Of a stretch of 64,000 nt of DNA, positions 17,542-28,080 are shown in pieces (the stretch's first letter is position 1; each line of letters starts with the position of its first letter). This stretch comes from Adiantum capillus-veneris (lineage: Eukaryota; Streptophyta; Polypodiopsida; Polypodiales; Pteridaceae). The notes below the pieces were generated by a model, which was not told the DNA's origin, did no database searches, and saw nothing but the letters and a program-made list of their open reading frames with translations. The stretch lies in NCBI GenBank assembly GCA_014529385.2, contig CM043955.1, positions 151,355,640 through 151,419,639 on the forward strand, read 5' to 3'. The translations under genes and the position numbers were made by a program.

Positions 17542-20292
17542 CTATAGCATTTTGGTCGCAATGGCAATGCTAGCTCCACTATCAAGTATTTCCTTAGTCT
17601 CTATGCCGTTATACTCAACTGGTAGGGTTGTGTTGCCATCTTCACCTTCACAATACTCTCCTACCTTGTTGGGTGGCACTGGTCTAGTGTTGACTTTCTT
17701 CGGTTCTGTGTCATTAAGCTCGGTTTCGAAGAACTTAAGAGGCGTCCTTATGCCAAATTTTTCAAGACATTTGCCCACTTCCGTCCACATGCTTGGCCTA
17801 ATTTTTAACAATTCTGCCAATGTGATTGTACACTTGAACGGAGTGGTCAACAAGTCTGTCAGGATTTTAGTGTCCAATTGATTTGACCCGCCTATTTTGT
17901 GAGAAGGTACTCTTCGAATTTCTGATCTTGCCTCATAGTTCCCCATATATGATGGCAAAGTTCTGAGTGATTCTGGTCTGCTATCTTCGGATGCAACTGA
18001 ACCATTATCCCCTTGAAATGATTTAACGTCTAAATCCCATGGAGGCTTATTCAAGTTCAGCTCCGAGAAAGGCGTTGACTCGATTGTTTTTGTCTCATAT
18101 TTTTCTTGAGCTTTTCGCACCATTTCCCATAGCTCTTCAGGCCAATTTTCTTCCACAATAGGAGAATATGGTGAAAAATCTTTCAGTGATTCATCAGTGC
18201 TATTAGGTACGTCTTTTGCATCCTCTACATCCGGCAAGGATTTAATGTTTTCTATCTTGTCGGGTATCCTTTGTTCGGTTTTGTGAGGTGTTTCATTGTT
18301 TGGTGATTTGATTACTCTATCTCCTGCTTCCATAGGTGGAAGCTCCAGTAAAGCTTGTGCAGTTTCAATCAGCTGTTTGCACATCTCTAGTCTCTGTTTT
18401 TCTATCTCTGGATATGGATATGTCATCCATCTTTGCTCTAGAGTCTGTCTGTTCTTCAATCTTGCTTCATATGCTTGCAAGATTGCATCTAAGGGTTCAT
18501 TGATCTTATCTACCAATACCGACCCTCCTGAGCTTGCACTTCTTGGTCCTTCCGTTGATTTTAGAGAGTCGGACTCTCTTTGCTGTTTAAGTTGCTCTCG
18601 AGCTATTGTTAGCTCAGCTTCTACATCTTTTTGTTTTCGCTCACGTCTAGCTTCTTTCCAAGGATTATCACGACTGACGCTAGACTTGTCAGTCTTAATT
18701 TCTTCTTGATTTTCATCGTTACTCTTGGGATGATTGTCATTTTTCCTTGCTTGGGCTCTCGTCAAGACCTTAACAGGAATCGGAGTTTCCTTTTCTGACC
18801 CTCCACTGGAAGGTAGCGCTCCCAGCATATTCAAGGTAGTTTTTGTGCCTTTGCTCGGGTTTTTAGGGCAATCAGGGATCAAGTGAGTAATTCCACATTC
18901 CGTGCAATATGCGTTGACCCTAATGATTTCGTCATGAGGGCAGTCCCTCAGCCAATGCTCTCCACCACACTTGTAGCATGGTCCTTTAGGCTGTTGAGGT
19001 GCTCCTGGAGCTTCTCTTTGTTGGTGTGCAATTCTTTGCCCGCTCATGCCTCCGTTGGCTATGAACAACAATGTTCTTTCATCCAGGCTATATCGTCCTT
19101 CCCCCGTTGCCTGTGCAGCAGTTGGTGGTCTTGTATTTCCTATCATGCTCCATGGTTCTGGTGTAGAGGGTTCGTCCGGTGAATAATAGACAGAGTTTGC
19201 CGCATATCCATTGAGCTCGTTGTAGTATGCATGCATAGGTACTAAAGCCTTCTCATCCGACTCAGTTAATGTGGGTGCGTATCTTATGTCGACTAGTCGT
19301 AATCCTGGTAGGGGTGGTTGTTGTCCCAACACTGGTTGTGGTCTTTCTGCACCTCCAGGTCCTGGTAGATTGCCAGTCTGATATCTAGGCATCGGTGGGA
19401 TTTGAGGGGATGTCGCCCGAGCTTGCGGAGCATATGGTCGTTCTCTCACATATCCCTTGTTATAATAACACTCCTCCGTCCCATGGTTTGTCCATTTTTG
19501 TTCAATCGCACACCATTTTGGTTGTTTAGCTTGTGGTTTGGAATACAAGTTAATCTTTTTAAGCACCTCCTCTACAAGCTGCTCTTGGCTTACTGCTACT
19601 TCTCTTTTCAGTGTTGTCTTAGCAGACTTGCTTCCGCTTTGTTGCGAGGAAGAATCATCGTCAAGATCCTGGAACTCACCCTCTTTGTAAACCGCACAAT
19701 TGTCCACAAGGTATAGAGCTTCCTTGGTTAAATCATTCAACGTAGTGCTCCTTTTCATATGTAAGTCCTTTTGAAGATCTGCATTCCTTAGTCCTTGGAT
19801 AAATATAAGCGTAAGTCTGGACTGAGTTGGCAGTTCTTCCACAGGGCAGAACTTAACATATCTTTTTAATCGGAGGGCCGTCTTTCGCACAGACTCTCCA
19901 TCTTTCTGTTTGAATTTATGGATTTGCGAGACTGTATTATGAGCTATCCCCCTTTGTGAGAATTCCTCGATAAACTCGTCAAACACTTCCTCCATAGACT
20001 CAAAGTCTCTTCGCTCCACCGAGTCAAACCATATAGCAGCATCATCCTCTAAGGTTAAACCGAATCCTGCAAATTGGGTAGGAAAGTCTAACACCTCTTC
20101 AGCTCTAATTACACGCACAAAGGTTGCTACATGATCTCTCGGATCCCTGCTTCCCGTATATTTCTTGTTTACCCATTTTTGCACTTGAGAAGGTCTAATT
20201 CTACGATGGTCTACAAATCTCATCATGGGATCTCCCCGTCCTAGCCGATATACCTCCTCTGGTCTTCTGTAGTGGCCAGGTTCCTCTCCCAA
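17542..20292 (-). CDS. Element C Gag and N-terminal protease
   Basis: 916 codons read from the first Met in this segment, but the phase continues upstream through a TAG at about 20516 into the 317-codon frame, so Met-20292 is probably not the native start. The capsid-like region (about residues 40-190) has DHVATFVRVI, AIWFDSVERRDF and FKQKDGESV. Two CCHC-type knuckles, CYKCGGEHWLRDC and CTECGITHLIPDC (nt ~18960 and ~18885), have three rather than four residues before His. A long charged linker (residues ~500-800) precedes the protease start ILDSGASIAIATKML. The frame ends in a TAG two residues after the conserved KML. Confidence 0.85.
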   Translation of the reverse strand: MGEEPGHYRRPEEVYRLGRGDPMMRFVDHRRIRPSQVQKWVNKKYTGSRDPRDHVATFVRVIRAEEVLDFPTQFAGFGLTLEDDAAIWFDSVERRDFESMEEVFDEFIEEFSQRGIAHNTVSQIHKFKQKDGESVRKTALRLKRYVKFCPVEELPTQSRLTLIFIQGLRNADLQKDLHMKRSTTLNDLTKEALYLVDNCAVYKEGEFQDLDDDSSSQQSGSKSAKTTLKREVAVSQEQLVEEVLKKINLYSKPQAKQPKWCAIEQKWTNHGTEECYYNKGYVRERPYAPQARATSPQIPPMPRYQTGNLPGPGGAERPQPVLGQQPPLPGLRLVDIRYAPTLTESDEKALVPMHAYYNELNGYAANSVYYSPDEPSTPEPWSMIGNTRPPTAAQATGEGRYSLDERTLLFIANGGMSGQRIAHQQREAPGAPQQPKGPCYKCGGEHWLRDCPHDEIIRVNAYCTECGITHLIPDCPKNPSKGTKTTLNMLGALPSSGGSEKETPIPVKVLTRAQARKNDNHPKSNDENQEEIKTDKSSVSRDNPWKEARRERKQKDVEAELTIAREQLKQQRESDSLKSTEGPRSASSGGSVLVDKINEPLDAILQAYEARLKNRQTLEQRWMTYPYPEIEKQRLEMCKQLIETAQALLELPPMEAGDRVIKSPNNETPHKTEQRIPDKIENIKSLPDVEDAKDVPNSTDESLKDFSPYSPIVEENWPEELWEMVRKAQEKYETKTIESTPFSELNLNKPPWDLDVKSFQGDNGSVASEDSRPESLRTLPSYMGNYEARSEIRRVPSHKIGGSNQLDTKILTDLLTTPFKCTITLAELLKIRPSMWTEVGKCLEKFGIRTPLKFFETELNDTEPKKVNTRPVPPNKVGEYCEGEDGNTTLPVEYNGIETKEILDSGASIAIATKML

Positions 20293-20517
20293 TGGTGCTC
20301 CTAATCCATAATTTCTAACAGTTCTCGTGAGAGATGGCTCATCTCTCCGAACTCGTGCTCGGGGTGTTCTTCCAAGCTCAGTTGACCCCTGAGTCTTTGG
20401 CTTACTCTCTCCTTGATACTGTGCATAGAGTGGTGGTTCTTGTAGATCCCTTAATCCTCGTGTGGTTTGATAACCCTCTCGGGTTCGGTCTTGTTCTAAT
20501 GTAGCACTCTGTCGAAG

Positions 20518-21471
20518 CTATGCCTGCAATGATGGCTGAGTAGCTGGTTGGTCCTGGTAGTTGGACGTCGGTGGTCGGGTAGAATGTGAGGTAGCGTCAT
20601 ACTCTTCTGAAAAGGGATTAGTCGACTTGCTAGGGGTGTAGGTGGCTCTTGGTACTTTGTCGGGGCCATAGGTCGATGCTCCCGGAACTGTTGCCCTTTC
20701 AACCTCTTTTGGGAGAATACGTTTGTATTCTCGCCCGTATCTGTCAACAAAAACAATATCCTTCCCCATAGCAGTTTCATAAGAAAATAAGTAAAGAACC
20801 TTGTCTTTGCTTAATTTATTTGGGTAGGGTTCCTTGCATCGAAAGTAAGAGACTATTCCCTTCCTTTCATGCTTGTAAATCCCTACATTCTCATTATAGG
20901 TTGGGACCCTGGTTGTTTTCTTATCATACATAAAAAGCGCTCCAGGTCGATCGATGTTAGGAGGCGGTTCTTGGGTTTCTGAAACCATTTTCTCTTTTGC
21001 CACGTTATCCCCATATCTGTTGTACTCCTCAGGGTTACTCACTATCAGATAGTGGTTCCCCTTTTCGTCTCGGAATCTGTCAACATCATCATAGACTCGA
21101 ATTATCTCTAGTCTCTGAGCCGATCTTTCTTCAATACAAATACACTTGCGTCCTCGATAGTCAGAATAAACTAAGGCTCCCCTCGAGTTAGTTCCTTCCA
21201 AGAAGATTATAGTGAATTGGGTTTCGTTTAAAGGATGTAGGGAGGTGCTCCCCCCTGGCATTGGTCCTTCACCGTTGAAACCTCCTGGCTGTTCACTCCC
21301 CGTCATGAAGGACTTTTCCGACGAAGTGTCAGTATCACTACCCTCTTCAATGATTGGTGCTAATGGGTCTAGCCTCGTCTGAGTTACACTCTCTTCGGTG
21401 GACGTGGTGCTAATTTGACTTTTGACACTTTTAGCTCCCGACTTAAGAAAGGCTCCTAACCTTAAATACAT
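20518..21471 (-). CDS. N-terminal extension of element C Gag
   Basis: A 317-codon frame starts with MYLRLGAFLKSG. It is in the same reading phase as the Gag frame at 17542-20292 (start offset is a multiple of three), separated by one TAG near 20516 and the 75 open codons that follow. It is rich in charged and aromatic residues and has segments such as GRKCICIEERSAQRL and KDIVFVDRYGREYKR, but no domain I recognise. Long N-terminal extensions of this kind are seen in large Tat/Ogre-type elements; the resemblance in position is the only support. Confidence 0.65.
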   Translation of the reverse strand: MYLRLGAFLKSGAKSVKSQISTTSTEESVTQTRLDPLAPIIEEGSDTDTSSEKSFMTGSEQPGGFNGEGPMPGGSTSLHPLNETQFTIIFLEGTNSRGALVYSDYRGRKCICIEERSAQRLEIIRVYDDVDRFRDEKGNHYLIVSNPEEYNRYGDNVAKEKMVSETQEPPPNIDRPGALFMYDKKTTRVPTYNENVGIYKHERKGIVSYFRCKEPYPNKLSKDKVLYLFSYETAMGKDIVFVDRYGREYKRILPKEVERATVPGASTYGPDKVPRATYTPSKSTNPFSEEYDATSHSTRPPTSNYQDQPATQPSLQA

Positions 21472-23113
21472 AAGAATGAAAGTTTGGTTGCAAACTTAAA
21501 GCTTACCTGGACTCCTTCTTCCTGTATGGCTTTGTGCTGATCTCCTTCTGGGATCTACACAAGGATGGTTAGTCTGTTCACAAGGGTTTTCCCTGAATTA
21601 CCAAAAATTTTTCAAGTATATACAGCAACCCCTTAGTCAGTCTTCTGGTGGCCCAATTTCAAATATGAAATGATGGTTGGGATCTATATGGAGAGTATGT
21701 CCTAACAGTATAGTCACAAATTGCAAAAAGTGTTTAATTCACTACTTTCTTAGGCTATCGCGATAGACTGACAATTTGCTCAGCATAAGTCAATTCAAAA
21801 TTGTGACTTTACCCTTGAGTTCCAGATACCCTCTATAGCCTATCCCTCAAGTTTTATGAAGTTTGGACACTTGGGTTGGGTTTTGGTCCCATTTTAGTAT
21901 ATCAATCAGAGCTTGATTCTATATCTGATCCTCAGATTGACCTTCAGTGTTCTAAATGCCTTGAATTTTGGTGTGTCTGCTATTTAGGCCCTGATAAAAC
22001 TCTCCGTAGGGAAAATTTGAAAGAAAAGTTCCCCAGCAACAATTTCCTTGGTCTATCACGATAGAGTAGGCACTTTCTCCAATTTTAGCATTTTTCTCAA
22101 GTTTTCACCACAGTTGGGTCAGCCTCCTGTTGTGTAGTGCATTGACCAATTTTGGCACTGTTTGGACATTTGGTCAAAGACTTCTTGCCCTTGTCTTTGA
22201 ATTCAGACTCTAAACACCAGTTTTGAAGTTTTGTGGTCAAAATGGTGTTCAAATTCACTCAATTTTTGTGAGTACCCTTGTATTGATGTGTTAAACGTGT
22301 GGTGTAAAGGTTTTTTGCTTGTTGCTAGTCAATCACCACCTTCATCAGTCTATCGCGATAGACCAAACAGAGAGCAATGGAGACTTAAATTTTTGTCTGT
22401 TTTTGCATAGTCTTGTTCCCTGTGCCCATATAAGTCTATCCCCCAAGTTTTATGAAGTTTGGACTTATTTTGACCTCAAACTCAAGCACTTCACAAATTT
22501 CACTTTTCTCTGACAATTCACAACTCCATTGCACTTGAAGTGATGCAAATTTGATGACACTTCATCTTAAACTTGTGAACATCAGTCATACCCCATGACA
22601 CAGTCAGTTTACCCTTGGCTAATGGTTATATCTCTTCTTGGCCTCTTTAGGTGCACTTAGTGTTTCCTTATGACAATCACCTGTTTCTTTTTTTTTTTGT
22701 TGGTTTTGGTAGCAATTTTTATATTTTCTCGAGTGTTGGATCATAAATTTCAATGTCGACTCTTTTCACCCCTCTCAAGGGTTTATGGGGTGGGTTTTGC
22801 TTTCAAGGCAAGCAACTCCCTTATTGTTTCTTCTTTTTGTTTGTTTTTTGCGATTTTACAGCGTTTTTCTACTCTATTTCTTCACAAGTATAACAAGCAC
22901 TCAAAACCAAAAACCATAACTCCACATTATCCTACTTAACTAAATCTAACTAGTCGCAGACCCTCGGCAAGACACAGGCTTCCTAGCTATCCACTAGACC
23001 TCAGGATACTCTATCCTAGATCTTGTTCTAAAAGTTTAAGCTGTCTCTAGTCAAAACTAAAGTAAGCTAACCATCACACGAGTGACGTAGATCTCCCTAC
23101 TTAAGGTCTTGTG
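21472..23113 (-). repeat. Leader of element C with ~298-bp palindromic repeats
   Basis: This 1.64-kb untranslated leader lies between the primer-binding site and gag. The palindrome (variants of AGTCTATCGCGATAGACT) occurs at 21752, 22050 and 22347, spaced 298 and 297 bases. An independent marker, CAAGTTTTATGAAGTTTGGAC, recurs at 21848 and 22444, a distance of 596 (two units). The leader is thus a diverged tandem array. Frames within it are short and have no family features. A pyrimidine-rich run lies near 22684-22698. Confidence 0.8.
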
Positions 23114-23131
23114 TCCCCAGCAGCGGCGCCA
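23114..23131 (-). other. Primer-binding site, tRNA-Asp type
   Basis: The minus strand reads TGGCGCCGCTGCTGGGGA, one base inside the LTR end. This matches the tRNA-Asp complement used by Athila-type elements (TGGCGCCGTTGCCGGGGA) at 16 of 18 positions. Confidence 0.8.
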
Positions 23132-23132
23132 A

Positions 23133-23756
23133 TGTTTTAGGGCAAAACTACTCCCCTGTTCATACTCACGAGCGCGACAGAGACAACATACTTATCATCC
23201 GATGACACGACTAACCGGTGCACGTAGACAATCTCGTTAGCTTGTCAGGCTGAGACCAATCTACACATACGCACTTTTATGATGCATCAATCACTAACCT
23301 TGGTAGAATGCAACCCACTCTATCCCTAAACGCTCACAACACAGTTTACACGTCCAATGAACTCGGAATCGCATCAAACTTACTAGGCACCATCCTCTCA
23401 CTAGGATATACTTTCCTATAAGTCTAATCTCACCAGATTTGAACCCTAGTTTTCTCGAATACAGTCGCGATAGACTAACAGGTCATAATCCAAAAGTGGG
23501 CGAAACTTAAGTTTATGAGTATCTATGTGTAGCTAATCTCTTTCTCATTCCATAAAGCACTTGATTATTGAAAACAGACACCGTTTGTGCTACTTACAAG
23601 CAAAACAAGCTCGAGGAAGGATCGATCGCGATCAACTCGAAACGGTGAATGCGTAGCGTGGGCGCATAGCTCTTGGAGAGACTACCGCGATGGTGTGGTC
23701 ACGTCGTGAATCCGGTGAGGGAGAAGCGCGTAGCGAAGAGGATAAGACACACTCAC

Positions 23757-23796
<40 letters not shown>

Positions 23797-24062
23797 ACTC
23801 GTACGACACCGGATTAATATTCAAATGTTATTAAAAAATGGTTCTAAGGTGACTTTTATACTTTAGTCACCTTAGCTCAAAAATGTACATGGGGTTCTCT
23901 TACTCATTATTACGAAGTGGGAACAAATGTGAGTCCTGACTAATCTTTACATAACCCAGACGAATGGATCAAAATGATAAGACATCTTTGACATAAAATG
24001 GGAATTTGATATGCTTTACAAGATGGGCTCATTACAACAGTTGGACCAATGGGGCTCCAACA
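23133..24062 (-). repeat. LTR-C, 5' LTR of element C, 930 bp
   Basis: On the minus strand it begins TGTTGGAGCCCC and ends CCCTAAAACA next to the tRNA-Asp primer site. It contains a TATA box (AAGTATAAAAGTC near 23855-23868) inside a hairpin, a (CT)n run at 23756-23794, and one variant of the palindrome (CAGTCGCGATAGACT, 23462). On its right it abuts an LTR fragment of family D, which suggests that element C was inserted into that LTR. Confidence 0.75.
23844..23875 (-). promoter_or_regulatory. TATA box inside a 32-bp hairpin
   Basis: CTAAGGTGAC and GTCACCTTAG form perfect 10-base arms around a 12-base loop that holds the TATA sequence (minus strand AGTATAAAAG). It is the likely core promoter of element C. 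Confidence 0.6.
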
Positions 24063-24202
24063 CCTGGCCATGATGTCCACTAGACCATCGTATCCCTGCC
24101 ACGTGTCACTGCCTAGCAAGTCCGTTCAGTGTGAACTAGACCAGACCAAAGACCAACTGTGCTAACTGTGTGTCTTGTGAAAGTGACACTGTAGACTGCT
24201 AG
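24063..24202 (-). repeat. LTR-D fragment, first 140 bp
   Basis: It matches the start of the LTRs at 35538, 37662 (minus) and 60359: the minus strand reads TCTACAGTGTCAC, then the GAC/CCACGTGTCACTG-type block. It stops where LTR-C begins, so the remainder was displaced or lost when element C arrived. Its first bases are TA in place of TG. Confidence 0.75.
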
Positions 24203-25329
24203 GTTGCCCGCCACAAGACTGCTCCCTGTCCGGGAGAGTGGAAAACTGAAAGATCTGCAACAGGTCTACTACTAGTGAAGACTCCAAGAGGTGATATGTA
24301 TTGGTGGTCGGATGATGGAGAGGGAAGGGAAGGCTGGTAGAAAGGTGGGTAAAGGGATGGAGGTTAGGTGTATGGTGGTGGATAGTGGCCATGAGGAGGG
24401 TACATTGGATATGGAGTAGCAATCCCATGAGCAGCAGAGTGAGAAGGTGCCCAGGAAAATACTGAGTAGGCTGAGAATGTGGGACAGTTGGTGGGAATCC
24501 AGAGAAGCTGTTGTAGAAGGAGGAGGGAAAGAGGTGGACTTGGAGAGGGAAGCCATAGAGGGTCCATGAAACTGTGAGGATGCCGATCCTACTGGCTTAG
24601 ACTTCATAGTAGGATGTGTTTATTCAGCTGCTTGAGAATCCCCTGAATGAGCTTTGGAAACATCTGTTTGTAGTGCTATAGCAGGAATTTGCGTAGAACT
24701 TGGAGCTGTAGCCGTAGCTGTATGTGAAATAGCTATAGACTAATATTTGGCACATGATGGACACTGAATTTACCACAGGAGAAAGTTCCTGAACTGTGGC
24801 CATATTATTTGCCTCTTTTAACTGTATTTGTTGAGTGCGGACTATATGTTTGAGGTCTTGTATCTGTTGAGTGAGAATCCTTATGCGATCTTGAGCCTTA
24901 GCAATTAACACTATCCCTATCCATCGATCGTTGAAGGTGGCTGCACACTTTCATTTACATACTGTCATAGACAGCGCGATGCAGACCGTTAGTACCTTGC
25001 GATGAGATGGCTGCATCTATAATCGTTGAAATTGCTCTTCTGTCCGTATCTAGAAGTCTGCCGGCCTGAGGCGCAAAGATGGCAAACATGTCAGGTTGCC
25101 CAGAGCTAGGTGTCCTTGTAGTACTCCTATGTGTCCCTGCACTAGGAGTAGTAGTAGGTGGTACTGCCGACACAACTGGAGAGTGTGTTTGGGTGTCTGT
25201 AACACTACTAACAAGAGGTGGTGTAAAAGTAGAGGTGGCCACAGAACTAGTCATGCTCACTCTTGGGTTTGGGGTATTGACGTCAGAGATTTTGACCTGT
25301 GATTCAGAGAAAAGGGTAGTGTTGCTAGT
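24203..25329 (-). pseudogene. 3' end of a family D element: third-frame remnant
   Basis: On the minus strand this precedes the LTR-D start, as the third frame does in the complete copy. Visible parts are a Ser/Thr/Pro-rich segment (STFTPPLVSSVTDTQTHS), a helical segment GRLLDTDRRAISTIIDAAI resembling KLLQDSRAAIATIELG of the plus-strand copy, a coiled-coil-like run IRILTQQIQDLKHIVRTQQI and a Pro/Tyr/His-rich tail (YPMYPPHGHYPPPYT). Stops and frameshifts divide it. At 25330 the orientation flips to the plus-strand LTR. Confidence 0.6.
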
Positions 25330-25625
25330 GAGTCTTACAGAGAACACTGCTTCACCATCCCTGCACATCTGAGCCTCGACACCCCATTTGTACCTGTGAG
25401 TCCTGGGCTGGCGCTGAGTGTGCTGCCACGCCAGAGACTGTACATGGTTCTTTGAGCTAGTCGAGTCCACATGTTTTGGTCCACTGTTGTGTCTCTGTTG
25501 TTATCCATTGTTCCTGTGTTTCATTCTGTTTGAGAGAGTTTCCATTTGTTTGAGTGAGATTGTCACGCACATTGCATTGAGGGGCACCCACACTGTAGAG
25601 AGCACGACACATTATCTGCGCTACA
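25330..25625 (+). repeat. LTR-D, 5' LTR of the plus-strand family D element, last ~296 bp
   Basis: From GAGTCTTACAGAGAACACTGC to the end TGCGCTACA it is nearly identical to 35790-36086, the 3' LTR of the same element. The first ~250 bp are missing, replaced by a minus-oriented fragment of a related element. The end lies 13 bases before the primer site. Confidence 0.85.
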
Positions 25626-25638
25626 CGTGCTCTCATTT

Positions 25639-25657
25639 TGGCGATCACGGTGGGACC
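25639..25657 (+). other. Probable primer-binding site of family D
   Basis: The sequence TGGCGATCACGGTGGGACC lies just after the LTR end, with the minus-strand copy at 37063-37081 differing by one base. It has the TGG start of a primer site and resembles Tat-type sites, but I cannot assign the tRNA with confidence. The 335 bases from here to gag (25658-25992) are leader with GGTCTAGTC-type repeats and no gene. Confidence 0.6.
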
Positions 25658-25992
25658 TCAATTGAATTCTCACTCTGTTGAGTAGCTGGTTTCTTCGCTT
25701 CGCCTGTACAGCCTGTTGGTCTGGTCCAGTTTCACCCTTCAAAGCTTAATCTAGCTGGTCTAGTCTCTCGCCTTGTTGGTCTGGTCCTCTCTCGCCTTGG
25801 TTCACCCAGTCCTCGTCCTGGTCTAGTCCTTCTCGTCCCTGGTCTAGTCCTTCGTCATCTTGGTCCAGGCGAGGTGGTCTAATCACTCGCCCTGGTCTAG
25901 TAGAGTCTAGACCAATGTTCAGCCAAGTGAAGGTTGTCTTGCCCAAGTGAAGGTCTTCTTGCCCAAAGCTTGGTGGGGTTGGCGGTTACTGC

Positions 25993-28080
25993 ATGACACA
26001 TACAAGGAGGTCTTTGGAGCGTCAAAGTGCACTACTGAGTCCTCTGAAGTACTACCACAGACGGCGTCAACCCCTGGTGCCTAGTAGAAGCATATTAACC
26101 CCATCACCCATACCTACTCATACGGCTACCTCCACTCCTTCGATCGGTTCTACATCCTCAAGGTCAGCTTCTCCGGTAAGGCTCTCCCCCATTTTGTTCC
26201 AGCAAGCTAGTGAGCAACAGACTCAGGAGCAAGAGGCCATGGAGGCGCTCACAAGTGTTCTGGTAAAGGTGAACATGAAGTTCCCTACCTTTAAAGGTCT
26301 CTCCGCAGAAGATGCAGACGACCATGCTCGGAGGTTTGTCTCTCTTTGCAGAGGTCCTGGCCTCAACAGAGAAAACGCATACCTGGTGCTCTTCCCGTCC
26401 ACCTTGGATGGTCTTGCAGATAAATGGTACAGTCAGTTTGCTTAAAACGACTTTACTACTTGGACCATGTTAAGACAGCAGTTCTGTGAAGCTTTCCGAC
26501 CAGGGGATTATCAAGAGAAGATTCTAGATGAGTTGGCCAACCTGTTGCTCCAGCCCAAGGAGACATTTGCAGAGCTCATGACCAGAACAAAGTCCCTGGT
26601 CGCCAAGCTGCCTCAGCAGCCAGGGGAATTCATGGTGAAGAAGTGGGTAGAGAAGGCTCTGCCTAAGAGTTCTCACCACAAGCTCAGAGAAAGTCTCCGT
26701 CCTGAACCTAGTATGGAGGACTTTGTTGCTACTGCTACTAGAATAGAGGGAGGAAGAAGGCAGTTCACTGACTCTCCTCAGTTAGATACTGCCCTTGTAC
26801 TCGTGGACAGTCTATCAGACCCCTTGACTTCTCTAAGAAGGGAACCGGAAGCCCTAAAGTTACAACGGGCCCTTCACGAAGAGAGATCCTTCTCTCTCAG
26901 ATAGGAGAAGCCTCCACATCAAGAGGCTTATGATCAACTTAAAAGAGAGTTAGAAGAGCTCAGGTCTCAGCAGGAGACTAAGGCTATGGTATGGTGTAGT
27001 TCATGCTGCTCTCCAGGACACCCTCCACAGGACTGTCCCCTTCGCTCTTATTGCCACTTCTGCGAAAAATCGGGTCATGAAGATAAGGATTGATACTATA
27101 TAAAGGGATTGCACAAAATACAGCAAAGTCTTGGTCCTACTCTCCAACAAGGGTTAGCACCAGCATCCAACATGGTTTCCCACTACGGCCAGCTCAACTA
27201 CATGCCACCTTTGCTCAATACCCCTGCTGTCCAAGGTATGTCAAGTACTTTCCCGACTCAAAGTTTTTATAATGCTAATGCCACCTCAACCCCTCAGAGC
27301 TTATACACTTATAATGCTAATGCCACCTCAACCCCTCAGAGCTTATACACTTCAGCCTCCAACTCTATACAGCAACCACCTTGTCCCCCGTTTCGTCCTT
27401 CCAATCGGCCCATACTCTGCTACAGATGCGGAGAATATGGGCATTATCAGAGCAAGTGTCCTTTACCTGAGGGGTCCGCTCCTTGTCGTCATTGCCCTGA
27501 TTCGAAGGATCACTACAGTAAGGATTGTCCCACGCAAAGGGCATCCAGGTCTTCAAGCTGGACTCAGAACCAGCAAGAATTCACCTTCCCGAAGATAAAC
27601 TTGATTACTGTGAACACCGTGCCTCAACCATCACCTGCTACTCATGTGGTTAAGCCATTGCAAGTGGAGGAGCTTGCTGGTGTCCTTACTCGGGCACAAA
27701 GAGAAGCTCTTGGTCTCAGTCTGTCCACACGTCCACCTCGCCAGTCCGCACTTCCTCAAGCTGGTCTATTTGACCCAAAGGACGAGTCCTTCAAAATTGC
27801 TGACAGCAAACCAACTTCCCTGTTATTTGACATTGATGGAGCCTTCTCGAAAGCAGTGGCTGACTTGGAACAGATTAAGGTCCCAAAGGGAGCCCAGGAT
27901 GAAGGCGCCAAGCCCACAGCAGAAGCCATCTTGAAAAGTACTTTTCAGCAGGTGTCACTATACGACATGCTAAGGCTCGACGCAACACTCACAAGTGACA
28001 CCCTGTCAGTCATTCAGTCTCTGTACCCGAGGGCTGGGCCTAGTGGCGGGCACCTCCCTGTACAGCCCTCAGAGTCTTAA
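25993..28080 (+). pseudogene. Family D Gag with four zinc knuckles
   Basis: One reading phase runs from Met-25993 (MTHTRRSLERQSALLSPLKY) and is broken by TAA at 26444, TAG at 26902 and TGA at 27091, then open to TAA at 28078. The capsid part has KFPTFKGLSAEDADDHARRF and LADKWYSQF, and after the first stop LRQQFCEAFRPGDYQEKIL. Four knuckle motifs follow: CSSCCSPGHPPQDC, CHFCEKSGHEDKD (its last Cys position is the TGA), CYRCGEYGHYQSKC and CRHCPDSKDHYSKDC. A direct repeat of 42 bases at ~27274-27357 (encoding NANATSTPQSLYT twice) lies before the third knuckle. The protease follows in the same phase. Confidence 0.8.

Noticed and set aside
17378-17881. 167-codon plus-strand frame
   Set aside because: Antisense of the element C protease region; no independent support.
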